Positions 22,408 to 35,153 of a DNA stretch of 64,000 nucleotides are shown piece by piece. Position numbers and translations under genes: made by a program. Source of the DNA: Trichosphaerium sp. ATCC 40318 (lineage: Eukaryota > Discosea > Flabellinia > Trichosidae); contig JALMLS010000211.1 in NCBI GenBank assembly GCA_038496445.1, forward strand, positions 99,106 through 163,105, read 5' to 3'. The first letter of the stretch is position 1. Every line of letters starts with the position of its first letter. The notes beneath the pieces were generated by a model, which had not been told where the DNA came from, searched no databases, and was given only the letters and a program-made list of their open reading frames with translations.

Positions 22408-23635
22408 ATGAGTACGGTATCAAATAACAAGGCTGCTTCTGGCCATTCTCATGCTCACCATCAATACAAAAAACTATCTAAGGAAGAAGCACGGTATCTA
22501 CTTCACGTAGATGCTGTATCTATCCCTACAGTAGCAGTCACAGTTATTGCTACATCTGTATTTCTACTATGCATCAAATTAGGTCCATTGCACGATAATT
22601 GGGTGCGTACATGTTTGTATTCGCGTGAACTGATGAATTATAGCTTAATTGGCCCACTTGCGTATTAATTCAAGCGTTTTGTGCTTATGCAAACTTTACA
22701 GCAATGCACGATTCAGCACACAAGTCTCTTGGTAAAAACCGGTTAGCCAACGGGTTTTTTGGAAGGTACTAAAAAACGGCGTCACATTTTTACTTTGCCT
22801 CGAGATTTACTAAAATCAGAGTTGTAGGTTTGCCTGCTTAACTATGGGACCACATATTGTTTATGTTGCATTTCGTTATGTTCATTTAAAACATCATAGA
22901 TACACTAATGATCCACAACGTGATCCAGTAAGTGTTTCTTTTTTTCTTTTTTTTGAAATCAACAATCACGTGTTATGATTAAGCTAGCTTTAGGATTATT
23001 GGGTTCACACTGGCGCTTTACTACCTTTAAGGTTTGCTACACTTGACTTATTTTACTACTATGATGTATTCAAAAACTGGAGAGATCATGCTATGAAAGA
23101 TATTCTAGAAGCTCTTGTTTGGCTCGTAACAGGAATTGCAGTGTCAATATACCTCGCCAACTCTTGTTATTCTACCTATTTCTGGTAACAGCAATAAGTC
23201 ATCGGGTTGTGTGTTTACTGACACGTGATATAGGCTTCACTGGATGTTACCAGCACGCTTGGCAATTATGTTTTTGGCTTTTTCTTTTGATTGGTTACCT
23301 CATCGCGAAAATCAGGTACGTTTAATATTTATTGGCGTTCTGGTTGTCTTGTTACTTACACCGCTAGGTGACATTTTCAGAGGATAGGTATAATACTACG
23401 TCCTTGCTAGTGTTTCCAATACAGGCATTATTCACTTGTTTGTTATTCTTTCAAGTACGCACTTTTTTTTCAATTACGGTCTAACTTCCATTTTTAGGAC
23501 TATCATATAATGCACCATATGTACCCTAGGATACCTTTCTATAGATATACAACTGCGTGGGCAATGAAAAGAGACGAATGGTTACATCGTAAAGTACCAG
23601 TGAGCTACCCATTAGGTGGAGGTAAAATACCATAA
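22408..23635 (+). CDS. Membrane fatty-acid desaturase / beta-carotene-hydroxylase-like di-iron protein
   Basis: Seven exons join in phase to 290 residues: 22408-22606, 22675-22765, 22828-22927, 22994-23184, 23234-23315, 23383-23454 and 23498-23635. Three histidine clusters are visible: HDSAHKS, HLKHHRYTNDP and HIMHHMYPR, the di-iron ligands of the FA_desaturase superfamily. Hydrophobic spans lie around IPTVAVTVIATSVFLLCI, ILEALVWLVTGIAVSIYL and the segment before FDWLPHR. The TNDPQRDPDYW and MHHMYPRIPFYRY motifs resemble bacterial-type carotenoid hydroxylases and sterol/lipid hydroxylases more than front-end desaturases. The N-terminus is His-rich (GHSHAHHQYKK). Substrate unknown. Confidence 0.87.
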
Positions 23636-23964
23636 AGCCCATAAAATACACTGTTTCCTCAAAAAAAGATCCAAGAAAACAATAAAAGCTATTTATCAAC
23701 ATCACGTGCTTTTTACTTCAAGAAAAAAAACAATAGGCCACCTATTAAATTACTTTATCTTTCTCTTTTACAAGCGTGCGTACACGTGAAATATTTGTTG
23801 ACGACATCGCATAAGCGACAGTTTTTTTTTTTTTACACTATACTTGCCCTCAACGTCGATTGTATTTCTTGTCGTAATGATTCTTCTTTGTCTTCGCCTA
23901 TCCCATAAAAAAATTTACCATTACTGGCTACAAACGTTTATTTTTTTTGTTTTTTCGAGAATTT
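23636..23964. other. Convergent intergenic region
   Basis: This region lies between the ends of the desaturase (plus) and the Lys-rich gene (minus). It is AT-rich with two CACGTG palindromes (near 23703 and 23785). No gene seen. Confidence 0.55.
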
Positions 23965-25498
23965 TTAAAAAACTATGTCTGTACCGGGATCCCAGTCAAT
24001 AGCGCCTACAGGCTTATGTTTGCGTTTACCCTTAGGTGTATTAAGTCTTTTATGCTTCATCTTTGCTGAAACGTCGCTACTATTAGAACGCTGTAAAGGT
24101 GCCATTCCAGGTTTTCCTCCATTTTTGACTAGTTTCTTGATACTATCTGGCGCGCTTAATAATTCTGGGTCTGAATCTACTGCGTCTGCGCTCTTTGTTA
24201 GGCGATCTGCTTTACGGTCTTTGCTTTTATCCTTCTTTTTCTTATCCTTGTTCTTGTGTGACTTATCCTCCTTGTCTTTTTTTTTATCATCTTTTGATTC
24301 TTTTTTCTTATCTTCTTTTAACTCCTTTTTTTTATCATGATGATCCTTATCGTCTTTCTTACTCTTACTCTTTTTACTATCCTTTGGCGAATCAACCTTC
24401 TTTATTTGAGGAGTGTTCTTTGTCGTTGGTGTTGTTGATGGCTTTGCTCTTGTCTCTTCAATAATAGGAGTAGGTGCACTACTTCTTAAGGAGTGTTCGG
24501 ATAGATTTCTTTCGATTTGATGTATTTTCATAGATATTGGCGTTGAACTTTTTGGTAACACGTGTTTCTTTGGAGGTGTTTGAGGCGACTTTACAGGAGT
24601 CTTTGGTGGAGGTAATATAGGTTTTTTTGGCGGTGTTTTAGGTGTTTTCTTTGGAGGTTTCTTATACTTTCCTTTAAGAGTACCGGAGACAGCAGTAGCT
24701 TGGCTTTCACTACGTACACTCATTCTTCTCCTTGCAGCAACAAGCATATCAGATTGTATTGCTTGAGAACTACCACGTTTTCTTGTTAATTTCATTCCAG
24801 CTATCCTTGGTAGAGGTGGAGGAGGTCTTGGTGGTGGCGCAGATGTAGATGATCCATCAGCGGGCATAGATTTAGGTGGAGGGATCCTTTAGAAAACATG
24901 TGAACAGGAGTAATCGATTTTTTTTTTGGATATTTTTTTTTTTTTTTTTTTTCAATTTCGTTGTTTTAGAACCACCAGACTTTATGTTTTTCTTTTGAAA
25001 GCCATGACGTGGTTACAAAAAAATCTAAAAACGTTTTTTTGTTTTTTCGATTGAATGGATTTTTTTTTTGTCAGACAGCGATATAATCGCTGGACGCGCA
25101 TTATTTTGAGCGTCAAAAAGTAATTATAAAATAAACACGTGAAAAAGTATACCGGGCTTACTTTAGCATAGGTTGTAGAGCAGCTGCTGAATTTTTTCGA
25201 TCTATTTGAAGTGTAGCCATAAGCTGGGCAAGCTTTTTTGCATGCTCCACCAAGAACTAATAATTTTGTTAGCACCGCTTTAGGTAGTTTCGAAAAGCAA
25301 AACTTTTTTTTTCTTTTTTCATTTAGGTCTTTGTAGTTTGGTAAAACGCTGTTTTGGGTTTAATACCTCGTGGTTGTCAGCATAACGGACTTCCTCTTTA
25401 AGCTCTTCAAATCGCGTTCGTAGCTCGCTTATCCATCTACCAAGTAGCTGCTTTATACCACTAAGCTTTTGGAGATCTTGCTGGGTTGGACTGCTCAT
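23965..25498 (-). CDS. Lys-rich, Pro-rich, probably nuclear protein
   Basis: Three exons (25498-25367, 25256-25162, 24886-23965) join in phase to 382 residues. The first ~75 residues are helical (LLGRWISELRTRFEELKEEV and LVEHAKKLAQLMATLQI). A proline-rich segment follows (PPPRPPPPLPRI and several PPKK units), then a 90-residue highly charged Lys/Asp stretch and a basic C-terminus (MKHKRLNTPKGKRKHK). The layout suggests a nuclear or nucleolar scaffold; I recognise no family. The long charged stretch produces misleading Ser/Leu/Phe-rich antisense ORFs on the other strand. Confidence 0.65.
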
Positions 25499-26333
25499 GT
25501 TGCTCACCACATCAATTTCAACTGAATTACAAAAAAAGTGCAGTTTTCGCAAATAAGTGTCACTAGCGCTACCCAAAAAACTCCTTGTACGTCTTTGCTA
25601 AGTTGAAAGAGTAGACACAAGATCAATTAATAATGGGTACTTCAGATCTTAATCTCCTTACTTTACAGCACCGGCAGCAAGTACGCAAACGCGACTATAC
25701 AACTTTCTAAACGCGCACGTGATATTTGAAGCCAAAACAAAAAATTACATAGCAATTTGTTTTACTGGTTACTAAACAACGCTGTAAATCACAAAGTAGT
25801 TTAAAAATGGCTCGGTTAGTTTTAACCGCCAGTGTATTTGTTCAAAAATAGCATCAGATACAATTAAAGCGCCCCGCAAGTGTTATACCGCGCTTGAGGC
25901 TCTATCTATTTATGAAAAATTATCACGTGAAAAAAAAAGTGAAGGCTTCTGTATTTAATACCTAATAAAACAGCTATCAGATGAGCTTTTCCATGATGTA
26001 GTCTAGTCACAATATGTAATCAAACGCCACACCACGTGTAAAAAATCCTTTGATACTCCACTAGCAAATAGTTTTGCAATGTTATGTTGATAAGTGCGTA
26101 GTCATTTCACGTCAGTACTGTTTGGTTAGACATTGTCTTGCTTTCGAAGTCAATCAATTCTGGAATACTTGTCTTTTATGGCAAATATTTTCTGTATATA
26201 ATTCAAGCTTGGTTAGAGTCTCTAGCTAAAGGTTCATTTGGTGGACTAAAGGAAAGCAGAAAATTCAACAAAAGACTTTGGTATGAAAAGTCTCTGAAAC
26301 CTCTTCTCCTTGCGTTGACACAACTAATACATC
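25499..26333. other. Intergenic, no convincing gene
   Basis: This stretch of about 830 bp contains three CACGTG palindromes (near 25715, 25925 and 26034). The short ORF at 26138-26344 has no recognisable content or signal peptide. Confidence 0.5.
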
Positions 26334-26564
26334 ATGGCGGGTAACGCAGTAGTAATAAAAATGGTAATAAACGAAAAGTTCGAGAGAAGTGTCTATGTCA
26401 ACTTCAAACTTCTCAGTGGAAGCAGATCTGATGTTCATTACGTTCTCTCTGATTGGACTTCAAAAGGTTATGAAATTAAAACACACCAAGTTGTATTAGG
26501 CGGACAGGCCGATTCTTCTGCAGCAGAAACACATTACTGGACGCTTCAAAAGACGAGGAGGTAA
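26334..26564 (+). CDS. Hypothetical 76-residue protein
   Basis: An uninterrupted ORF from ATG at 26334 encodes a small, soluble-looking protein with VYVNFKLLSGSRSDVHYVLS and KTHQVVLGGQADSSAAETHY, ending LQKTRR. There is no signal peptide, membrane span or known motif. It sits about 230 bp upstream of the GH38 gene, on the same strand. It is included because the composition is protein-like and the ORF is complete; it could still be spurious. Confidence 0.4.
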   Translation: MAGNAVVIKMVINEKFERSVYVNFKLLSGSRSDVHYVLSDWTSKGYEIKTHQVVLGGQADSSAAETHYWTLQKTRR

Positions 26565-26792
26565 AGAATAATAGCACAAATGTAGCGTATAATCTCAATG
26601 AGAAAAATAAACATCACGTGACCGCACGCCTTGAAACAGTATTTGCTTATTTCATTTAAAGTCTTTACACTAAAGTCATGTGCAAATTAGCCAAGTCTCT
26701 GCCAGTCATGTGCCGATCGGCAACTTTTCAAATAATATCAAGTTAAAATAAAACCGTTGTACTCTACTCTGTAGAAAACAGTCTGTTAGATA

Positions 26793-29700
26793 ATGGGTAA
26801 TGCCAATAACGCTGAAAACAAGATTTATTTTGTAGCAACAGCTCATTTAGACACACAATGGTTATGGACCATTCAAGTACGCTTTTGACATTAGATAGAG
26901 TGTTTTAAACGCGCATAGGATACCATAGCGTGTTTTCTACCTGATACAGTTGAAAAGAATGTCGCGTTAATGGACAGAGACAACAGTGATTATGTTTTTA
27001 GCTTTGAAGGCAAACGACATGAATCTTGTACATCATATTAACGTTTTTGTGCGTAAAAACAGGCGCATTCCGTTACATGCTTATCAAAGAGTATTATCCT
27101 GAACTGTACGAGAAAATGAAGCAAAAAATTAAAACAGGCGAATGGCGCGTTTCGGGCGGTATGGTTTTTTAAAAGGCGTGGTGTAATGTATTATATAGGA
27201 TCTATTGTAGCCAGTGACGTTAATGTGCCTTCGCCAGAAGCACTTGCAAGACAGTTTTTATACGGAAACGGATTCTTCGAAACAGAGTTCGGAAAAACAA
27301 GGTAAGATGACATAGTTTCGAAATAACCATAGTGCTTACCTCTCCTATAGTAAAGATGTATTCTTACCTGATTGTTTTGGATTCCCGTAAGTTCTCATTT
27401 TGCATTGTGAAGCCTTCTTGTAGTTGTGTTATTTATCACGTGACACAGTACTAAAACTTTTTACTGTTTAGACATAGCCTACCAACTGTTGCAGCGCATT
27501 GTGGTAGACTTGGATTTAGTAGTCAAAAACTTACTTGGAACAATCGAATGAGTAACTTTATACCATTTGATATTGGAACATGGGAAGGACCAGATGGATC
27601 GCGATTAATTGCATGTTTACAGGTTTGATAATACACTTTATTTTTCGATGATGTTTGTACATTAACTTCGTTGCAGCCTGGCCAGTATTGTAACTTGCAA
27701 GCAATACCAGAAGCAGATTTCGATGGACCTATTCAGAACTTCAGACAAATATTTCCGTATAGAATACGTGGACCGTTTTCGCAGACACTTCAACAAAAAG
27801 TGAAAAACCTTGTAAGAACTTCTTTTTTTCGAAACAGAACCCTCTCTATTACTGCCGTTTTGGTAAAATATATGCTTACAGACCTTCTATTAGGGTGTTT
27901 CTATGGTTTATTTTGGTACTGGAGACGCAGGAGGAGCCCCAAAACGGAGATCAATAGAAAACGTAGAAAAGAGTCTCACTGTTACAAAGCCGTTTAGTGC
28001 TGTCTTATCAGGTTCAGACGAGATGTTCATTGACGTTTCTAAAAAGCCCGATATACTGGCAAAAATGAAGAATCATAAGGGAGAACTGCTTATGTCCACA
28101 CACGGTACAGGTATATTGATAACCACAGCCAAAGAGAAACAAGAAAATTGTTCTCTGATTTTTATGTTAGGTTGCTATACTTCCAAGACTTTGTTGAAGA
28201 AATGGAACCGTCAAATCGAACTGCTTGCATCCGCAACTGAGGTTATTGCTGTGGCATCAATGCTTAAAACAAATCAATATCCACAAGCGCTCATCACTGA
28301 AGCTTGGATCAGATTATTGGTTCACCAGTTCCATGATGATTTAACTGGCAAAATACTTTTTAGTTAAATCTTGTTTTAACGGTTTTATTTTGTAGGTACA
28401 TCCATGATTCCAGCATACAGATTCACTCTTAATGATATGGCATTATCATTCAATCTTTTGCATGCAAGTATTAAACATTCATTTGGACAACTTACAACAC
28501 ATGTTACCACGAATGAAGAGAAGAATTTTTTCGTGACAGTATTTAATCCCACTTCATTTAGTCGCTCTGATTATGGTAAGAGTGTTCGCGCCTATCCCGT
28601 AAATGATAATGCTAAAAACTCTCCAAAGCGTCTGTTAAAATCGATATCAAAGGTGATTATACAGTCAAAGGACCAAACGGTATCATAGAAAGCGTAGCTA
28701 GCTCAGAAAATGGTACATTGTAAATTATCAACTTTAATCATTAATCCAAAAAAAGGTGCTTGTATTGTCACCTTTCTGGCAACTATACCTTCCATGTCTA
28801 TCATGCATTATACCATCACTCCTTCAAGTAGTGTTAATGATGCCAAATGTAAGGAAATATTATTGAATTCATTGCAACTAAAGAAAATGTAGCGCTGATA
28901 GAACAAAGCAACGAAATTGAAAACAAAAGATACAAAGTGGTAGTTAATGATAATGGTAACATTATCAGTGTTTTCGATAAAGCTCTTGATAAAGAACTCT
29001 TGAGAAGTCCTATAGTATTCCAGTGTCTATACAATAGCGATTTAGACGATGAGCACCGTAGGAACTACCCAATGTGGCCTGAATGGGAAATACTACCTGA
29101 AGGTACAAACGAACCAAAACTCAAAGATCTTCTTCATAACTTCGACGGTAGATGTCGAGACGGATCCATATCTCATTATAGATCAATGTGAAAATATCAC
29201 GTGCGTGGCCACATGTCAAATTAAGCTAATTTATTTTTAAACTGAAGTAAGCATGAGAGTAATTTATCAGTGTCTTTGGTTGTTGAAAGGAAACTTTCTA
29301 TTAAAGATAAGATTACTACAATGAAGCATACCATTTCTTTGTTTAAAATGGGTGATTCTGTATCTTATGTGCATGTTGATAACGTTATTGATTGGCAGTG
29401 CCCTGATACACTCTTGAAAGTCGCTTTTCCATGCACTGCATCAAATAATCTTGCAACTTATGATCTGGGTACAGTTAATTGTTGTTTGATTGTTCAAACA
29501 CTGGGTTTTTCTTATTGTTGTTAAGGTTGTGGTACAATTCAGAGGGGAAATAATGATTTCTCAATAGAAGAAATACCACATTATGAAGTACCTGCTCAGT
29601 TGTGGGTGGACTTAACAGATAAAAAAGCAAACTTTGGTGCGTTCTTTTCCCAACTTGCACATACTGTCTGTTTTCTTTGTTCGTTCTAACTTTTTATGCC

Positions 29701-31257
29701 AAACTTTAGGGTCTTTTATTTCTTCAGACTCTAAATACGGTTTTGATAAGCCTAATGACAATACGCTTCGCATGACTCTTATACATTCTCCAAATGCAAA
29801 AATCCGAAGAAATGGATTTAAGCAGAACTCAGTGTTCCAAGATGTCGGGCATAATGCTTTCAAATTTATCATTGGTGGTCACAAAGGAGACTGGAAAGAG
29901 GTAGTATATACATTGTGTAATTGTATTGATTTTTATTCCACGCTCAGGGCAACGTACCAAGGATTTGTCAGTGCTTCAATCAACCTTTAATAACACATGT
30001 CTCAAAAGATTGTGTTCTTAATGAAACGATTAATATTGCTTCTCTGTCTACTGATCGTGTTGTTATACGTGCATTAAAGAAAGCAGAACGCTCTGATAAA
30101 ATTGTAATACGGCTACAGGTATCTAAAAACTAGTTCTTTAGCTGGAGTTTGATTGAACTTTATTTAGGAGTTATATGGTGAAACACATTCAAATGTCAAG
30201 GTATTTGTATTAGATGGTGTTGTTGAGGCAGTTGAGATGGATGGAGAAGAGCATGAGATTAAAGATATTACAGTGAGCGATGAAACCTTAGAAATACAGT
30301 CCATACGACCTTATCAAATGCTTACATTTGGGTTAACAATAAAATCACCTGACAGTGAACAAGAACAAGATTCTGCCACAGACTTAGTAATTGATCTCAA
30401 AAAGAACATTAATGTCGTAGCTCCAGAAGGTACGTACTATACCAAAAAGAGCCAAAGATGCCTTGTATTGATGCTATTTCACTTAGGTTCCTTTAATGAT
30501 GAGTTATGGGCTTTTCCTAAACATAAGTTCCCAGAAGAAATCAAATACTTGTCTTTTACTTTTCCTATTACTGAAAGTGATGGTTGTCAAGGCTTAAGTT
30601 TGGACGAAAAACTTGCTATTACAGTACCTAAAGGGTACAAGTATTTGCTCTTCCTTGCAGGTAGGGTTTAAAATTGTAAGAGTTAGTACTAACAGCAAGT
30701 CAGGTAGTAAAGATGTTGATACAACGATTTCTGTTGATGTTAATGGAAATTGTCATGACGTTAATGTATTGGCCATTAAAGGTGATCTAAGCTATGCAAC
30801 ATACATAGAAGATATTGAGCCGCATCCGTACGTGTCAGTACTTTTATTTTAGATGATATGAAAAGACTTCAAAACTCGTTCAAACATGAGGCGTCCAATG
30901 GACGAAACAACTTTTTTTTTCAAAATAAAGCTGATGATCTTTTTATCAACAGGAGAGTAAGTGAGGGGTATAAAAGGGCAAACATTGCGTGGCACTCAGA
31001 ATGTCTTATCCATAGAGGAGGAAAAGTACCTTTGGTTACACGTGTACGTATCACAAGAAAAAAATAAGAAAAACAAACCACCTAATATGAGATTTTATTA
31101 GAAAAAGAATTACTTATCTGATGGTGTTATGCCTTATGAGTTTGGATACATGTTCTGTCATAAAATATGTCTCAAATACAATCAAGAAAATATTGTTACT
31201 CTTCCTAAATCACAAGTTATTATGTTCAGTGCTATAGCAACAAATAAAGAACTGTAA
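26793..31257 (+). CDS. GH38 alpha-mannosidase
   Basis: I could place 22 exons in phase, from 26793-26876 to 31102-31257, giving about 1036 residues. The N-terminal catalytic domain shows ATAHLDTQWLWT (zinc-binding His and Asp), FEGAFRYMLIKEYYPELYE, SPEALARQFLYGNGFF, the nucleophile motif LPDCFGF, GRLGFSSQKLTW, STHGTG, CYTSKTLLKKWNR and the second zinc-site region VHQFHDDLTGTS. The C-terminal beta-sandwich starts at ENKRYKVVVNDNGNIISVFDK. There is no signal peptide, so it looks like the cytosolic/vacuolar Ams1/MAN2C-like size class that trims free oligomannosides. Introns at 27010-27062 and 28348-28395 start with GC. The exon after 29102 and the extreme C-terminus (a further splice at 31253 is possible) are less certain. 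Confidence 0.9.
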
Positions 31258-31698
31258 TATTTCTTTCATTTTTTTTGATCTGAGCAAATCAAGCGCAGAC
31301 ATTAATAATAATTAATGACTTTTTATGGCTACTAGAATACCTGGAACAACGAACACCTAGCTATGATCAAGACGGTAAATCAGCCCCTGAACTACAGGTG
31401 ATGTTACCTAGAGACAACAACTAGCAGTAGTTACAACTTCACACAAGTTTCAGTGACGTCGCAGAGTAGAGAATGTTTTCGTGTAAATTACAATTTTGGC
31501 TAGGTCCTAGATTAATAATAACTTGGTTGGCTCAAAGATAAACGTGAGATTCCAAAAAAACAATTTGAGAACAAAACAATCAACAAGCAACATCACATGA
31601 ACAAGGCTGTTGTTATTTCTTGTTTTCTTCTCATATTTCTTGTAGTTCGTCATTTATACAACTTAATAGCCTCTATACCATTTCTTCTGTTCTCTGTT
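31258..31698. other. Intergenic between GH38 and repeat gene fragment
   Basis: The gap contains a possible extra 3' exon of the GH38 gene around 31340-31430, and AT-rich sequence. No independent gene is seen. Confidence 0.5.
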
Positions 31699-32440
31699 TT
31701 AATCATCTATTTCATCATAGTGCTCTTTCGTTTGGCCATTTTCATTCCATTCCTTGTATTCTCCTTCTTTTTTGCCAGTTATTATATTATACTGCTCCTT
31801 CAAGTGGCCATTTTCATACCATTTCTTGTATTCTTCTTCTAGGATACCATTTATAAAAGTATATTGCCCCTCTAATTGGCCATTTTTATACCATTCCTTG
31901 TATTCTCCGTCACATTTACCATTATTATAATTACAGTGTACCATCATGTGGCCATTGTCATACCATTCCTTGTATTCTCCGTCACATTCACCATTACTGT
32001 AATTATAATGTTTCTCCAATTGGCCATCATAATTCCATTCCTTGTATTCTCCATTATTTTTACCATTGGTGACATTACACTGCTTCTCCAATTGGCCATT
32101 GTCATGCCATTCCTTGTATTCTCCGTTACATTCACCATTGGTGTAATTACAATGTAACTCCAATTGGCTATTGTCAAACCATCGCTTGTATTCTCCGTTG
32201 ACTTTACCATTTATATAATTACACCGAATCTCTAATTGGCCATTGTCATACCATCGCTTGTATTCTCCGTTGACTTTACCATTTATATAATTACACTGCA
32301 CCTCTAATTGGCCATTGTCATGCCAATCCTTGTATTCTCCGTTGTATTTATCATTAGAGTAATTACAATGTACCCACAATATGCCATTTTTGTTCCATTG
32401 CTTGTATTCTCCTTCTTGTTTACCGTCAATGTAACTATAT
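31699..32440 (-). pseudogene. 3' half of an F-box/MORN-variant gene severed by a transposon (ten repeats)
   Basis: The open frame contains about ten 24-residue units of the form YINGKVNGEYKRWYDNGQLE, ending with KEHYDEIDD. It has no ATG and no F-box of its own. Its 5' edge at 32440 coincides exactly with the target duplication and left end of the MULE element; the apparent ORF start at 32460 lies inside the element's terminal repeat. The 5' half of the same gene is at 35154-35754. Units are so similar at DNA level (72-bp periodicity) that internal unequal exchange is likely. Unless spliced around the element, this part cannot be translated as a normal F-box protein. Confidence 0.82.
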
Positions 32441-35153
32441 CGTGATTGGTAATTTGCCAACTTTTTTTGTCAATTTGTCAATTCTGTCAACTATCTCTTA
32501 CTATGTAGTGCAGGTAAGATGTGTGCTTGTAATAGGTAGTGATACCTCCAATAATATTCTGGTGTCATGGCATGGAAGTACAAATCACGTGGTTTTTTTT
32601 TTCACTGTAGGTTTGATCTACACAAGCTGTGTTACTTGTATGTCATTTCTATGCGTAGAAAAGCGCTGTAGCAGTATCTATACTACCATTGAGTATTTTT
32701 AGGCTGAGTTTTTTACACAAAGGGTAAACTTGCTCTAACAGCGTTTGTTAGATGCATTTCCGTGTTTTCTGAAAGTTTGCATGAGACTTAATAAGATTGA
32801 ACACACAATTAAACACTAGCAATGCTAACAGCACTAGAAAGATGCCCCACACGGCCAGCAACACCAACAATGGGCAATATTGATTGCTGACATGGATGGA
32901 GTGCAATACTCCTATTTTTTATTGTTCTCCTCAAAAAGATGGGCTCGGCAGTACAGTCCCATCAGACATGCTGAAAAAGGCAATTTGACCACATGGTATT
33001 ACCGTTGTAAAACCGCGATAAGTGCAAAGCTAAATTACAAATACTCTCAAAACATGGAAGAGGCACGTCAATACTAAACATAAAGGAAACTGAAGGTATT
33101 TTTATTTGTTTTAAACAAAATGGTAAATATATTTGTTTAGGACATGTAAAAGAGTGCTGTCCTGTGCACATATCGAAGCTGAAGCTCAATAATAGCGTTA
33201 AAAGGAGTATAGAACAAGATATTGAAAGAGGGATACCTCCGCTTAGTGTGGTACGTCAAATTATTCTAGACACTACCCTTATCATTTTCTGTACAGTATA
33301 AATCATTTTTGGAGAATGATGCTCATGATCCGCTGAATTCGTCAGAAATACCTAGCACGGACAACATGGCATACCTTGCGCGTAAGGTACACCGTAGGCA
33401 CGAAATGCACCACGAGGTATTATTTTTGGTTAATTAGAAATGTTTTTACACTAACACAAACTAGGTGTACTCAAACATTCGGTTAATGCATCCTTTGTCC
33501 TCACGAATTGTTCAGGCAACGAATGATGTCATATCATTTGTTCACCCTGAGTTAAACACTTATTTACGTGATTTTGATAACAGTGTACTCTTTGTTGATG
33601 GCACCTACAGAATAGCAGATATTAATGCGCAGGTGAGAGCTACACAGGCACAACTCTTCTTTATTTTTTTTTGTAGGCTTTGTTTTTTTGGGTGAAAGCA
33701 AAAGGAGCTAAGCGTACTAAAGGAACCTGCATTAGCTTTGCAATCATGCATGCCAAGAACCTTCCTGAGTATGAGTATGCATTCATGCATCTAAAAAGTG
33801 TATGTGGAGTGCCTTTTCAGCGGTTGATGACTGATGGAGAAACAAATATGAAACGAGGTAAACTTTTTTGTATTTTTTGTTTAGAAGACTCATATTTTAT
33901 TCAGCATGTAAATGTACTGGGCCCTTTAAAAATATCCCAATGTATCTACCATATTGCTGAAGCGCACAGAAGAAAGCGGTCAGAGCTGGGTATGAAGAAA
34001 GAAGGGCGTGAAGAGGAGAATAGATGGTGTAAGTTGGTGTCAACAACTTTACTATATGAAAAAAATGAGAAAAAGTTTTATCGTTATTGGAATTCCTTTC
34101 AGAAGGAAGCACTTGAAAAAACAAATGACTGTAGAGCATACATTAAGTACCTAGCCAACACATACATGAATGTTACTGATGAAGTCACCAAGTACGTTAT
34201 TCAATACTTGTTTATTAATTATTGCTTTTTTTTACCTTACATTTTTTATACTAGATGTCCTCCATCTACATGGGCGCTATGGACAGTTACTGATACCCCT
34301 TGGGAGCATACGCGTACCAATAACATCAGTGAAGGTAACAACAGTGCTGTTAAAAAGGTGCTCTCATATGAGGGTACAAGGAAACGTCCTTGTGATGTTG
34401 TTTTTTCTTCACTGGTAAAGTTTGCTACTTGCAGCTTAAAAGATGGTCAACGCACAGTTATTGGAATAGCTGTGGGCACACCTAAGAGTGTCACTTTAAA
34501 GAGGCGAAAAGATCAAGCTGAGAAAATTGAGAAGAGGTGTAAGTGACCAATACTGTTATGGTATATGAAATTAACGTTGTCAAAGTGAAGAAACTAAATA
34601 CCCTGCTTTTGAAAATTAAAGCACAAAGACAAGCAAAAAGAGCTGCTAAAAAAAAAAAGATGGAGAAAAAGCAATGCCTCCAACATAATCAACGTCTTAA
34701 AGCTCCATTAAAGGTAAGTAAGAAGTTTTTTAATAACATGTGACTGTGCAGCTACGAAGGAAAAAACCATAACAATTAAAAAAGTGTACTCAAAAAGTAT
34801 CTCGCCAACCAACTTAAAAAATTTTATTGACTTTTAATTTGTTCTATTACGTACATACACTTTATTTTGATTTATAACGGCATATAATTCCACTGAGGGG
34901 TGATTTTCAGTATCTGAAACAATTGAAAATGGTATTGTCGCTGAAAAAAGTTTTGTCAACAAAATATTACACGTGTTCACACCTTTACCCAAAGCCAAAA
35001 TCAGAATTCAAATACTATTCCATTGTCTTACATGTATCCAATGTAACTGTAGTCAAGTCAATCAACAATATAGCATGGTCAGAGTCATTGATAGCGGATT
35101 GACAAATAGTTGACAAAAAAAAGTTGACAAAAGTTGGCATTTTCCTAGTCACC
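32441..35153. mobile_element. MULE-type DNA transposon, 2713 bp, with terminal inverted repeats and 8-bp target duplication
   Basis: The ends are imperfect inverted repeats: the left end starts CGTGATTGGTAATTTGCCAA at 32441; the right end, read on the other strand from 35153, starts GGTGACTAGGAAAATGCCAA. Both continue into CTTTT(n)GTCAA-rich sequence. AACTATAT flanks the element directly on both sides (32433-32440 and 35154-35161), a perfect 8-bp duplication typical of MULE or hAT insertion. The element carries one transposase gene on the plus strand, opposite to the gene it interrupts. Confidence 0.87.
32892..34772 (+). CDS. MULE-like DDE transposase with introns
   Basis: Exons placed in phase are 33297-33416, 33465-33632, 33677-33857, 33885-34191, 34255-34538, 34586-34713 and 34752-34772, preceded by one or two 5' exons (about 32892-33250). 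The N-terminal part (TTWYYRCKTA ... CFKQNGKYICLGHVKECCP) looks like a FLYWCH/WRKY-GCM1-type DNA-binding zinc region. The catalytic core has Asp in LFVDGTYRIA, Asp in RLMTDGETNMKR, the CIYHIAEAH motif and Glu in TNNISEGNNSAVKK. The C-terminus is Lys-rich (KRAAKKKKMEKK). The reading frame shifts between about 33040 and 33066, so an extra intron or a disabling frameshift must lie there. The gene is wholly inside the 32441-35153 element. Confidence 0.8.

Noticed and set aside
23975-24464. Plus-strand Ser/Leu/Phe-rich ORFs
   Set aside because: They are antisense shadows of the Lys/Asp-rich region of the minus-strand gene at 23965-25498.
31597-32157. Hydrophobic plus-strand ORFs with repeats such as FIPFLVFSVTFTI, resembling a multipass membrane protein
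   Set aside because: They are the exact antisense of the MORN-variant repeats on the minus strand; the 72-bp periodicity comes from the repeat. The same artefact occurs at 35161-35565 and 14387-14746.
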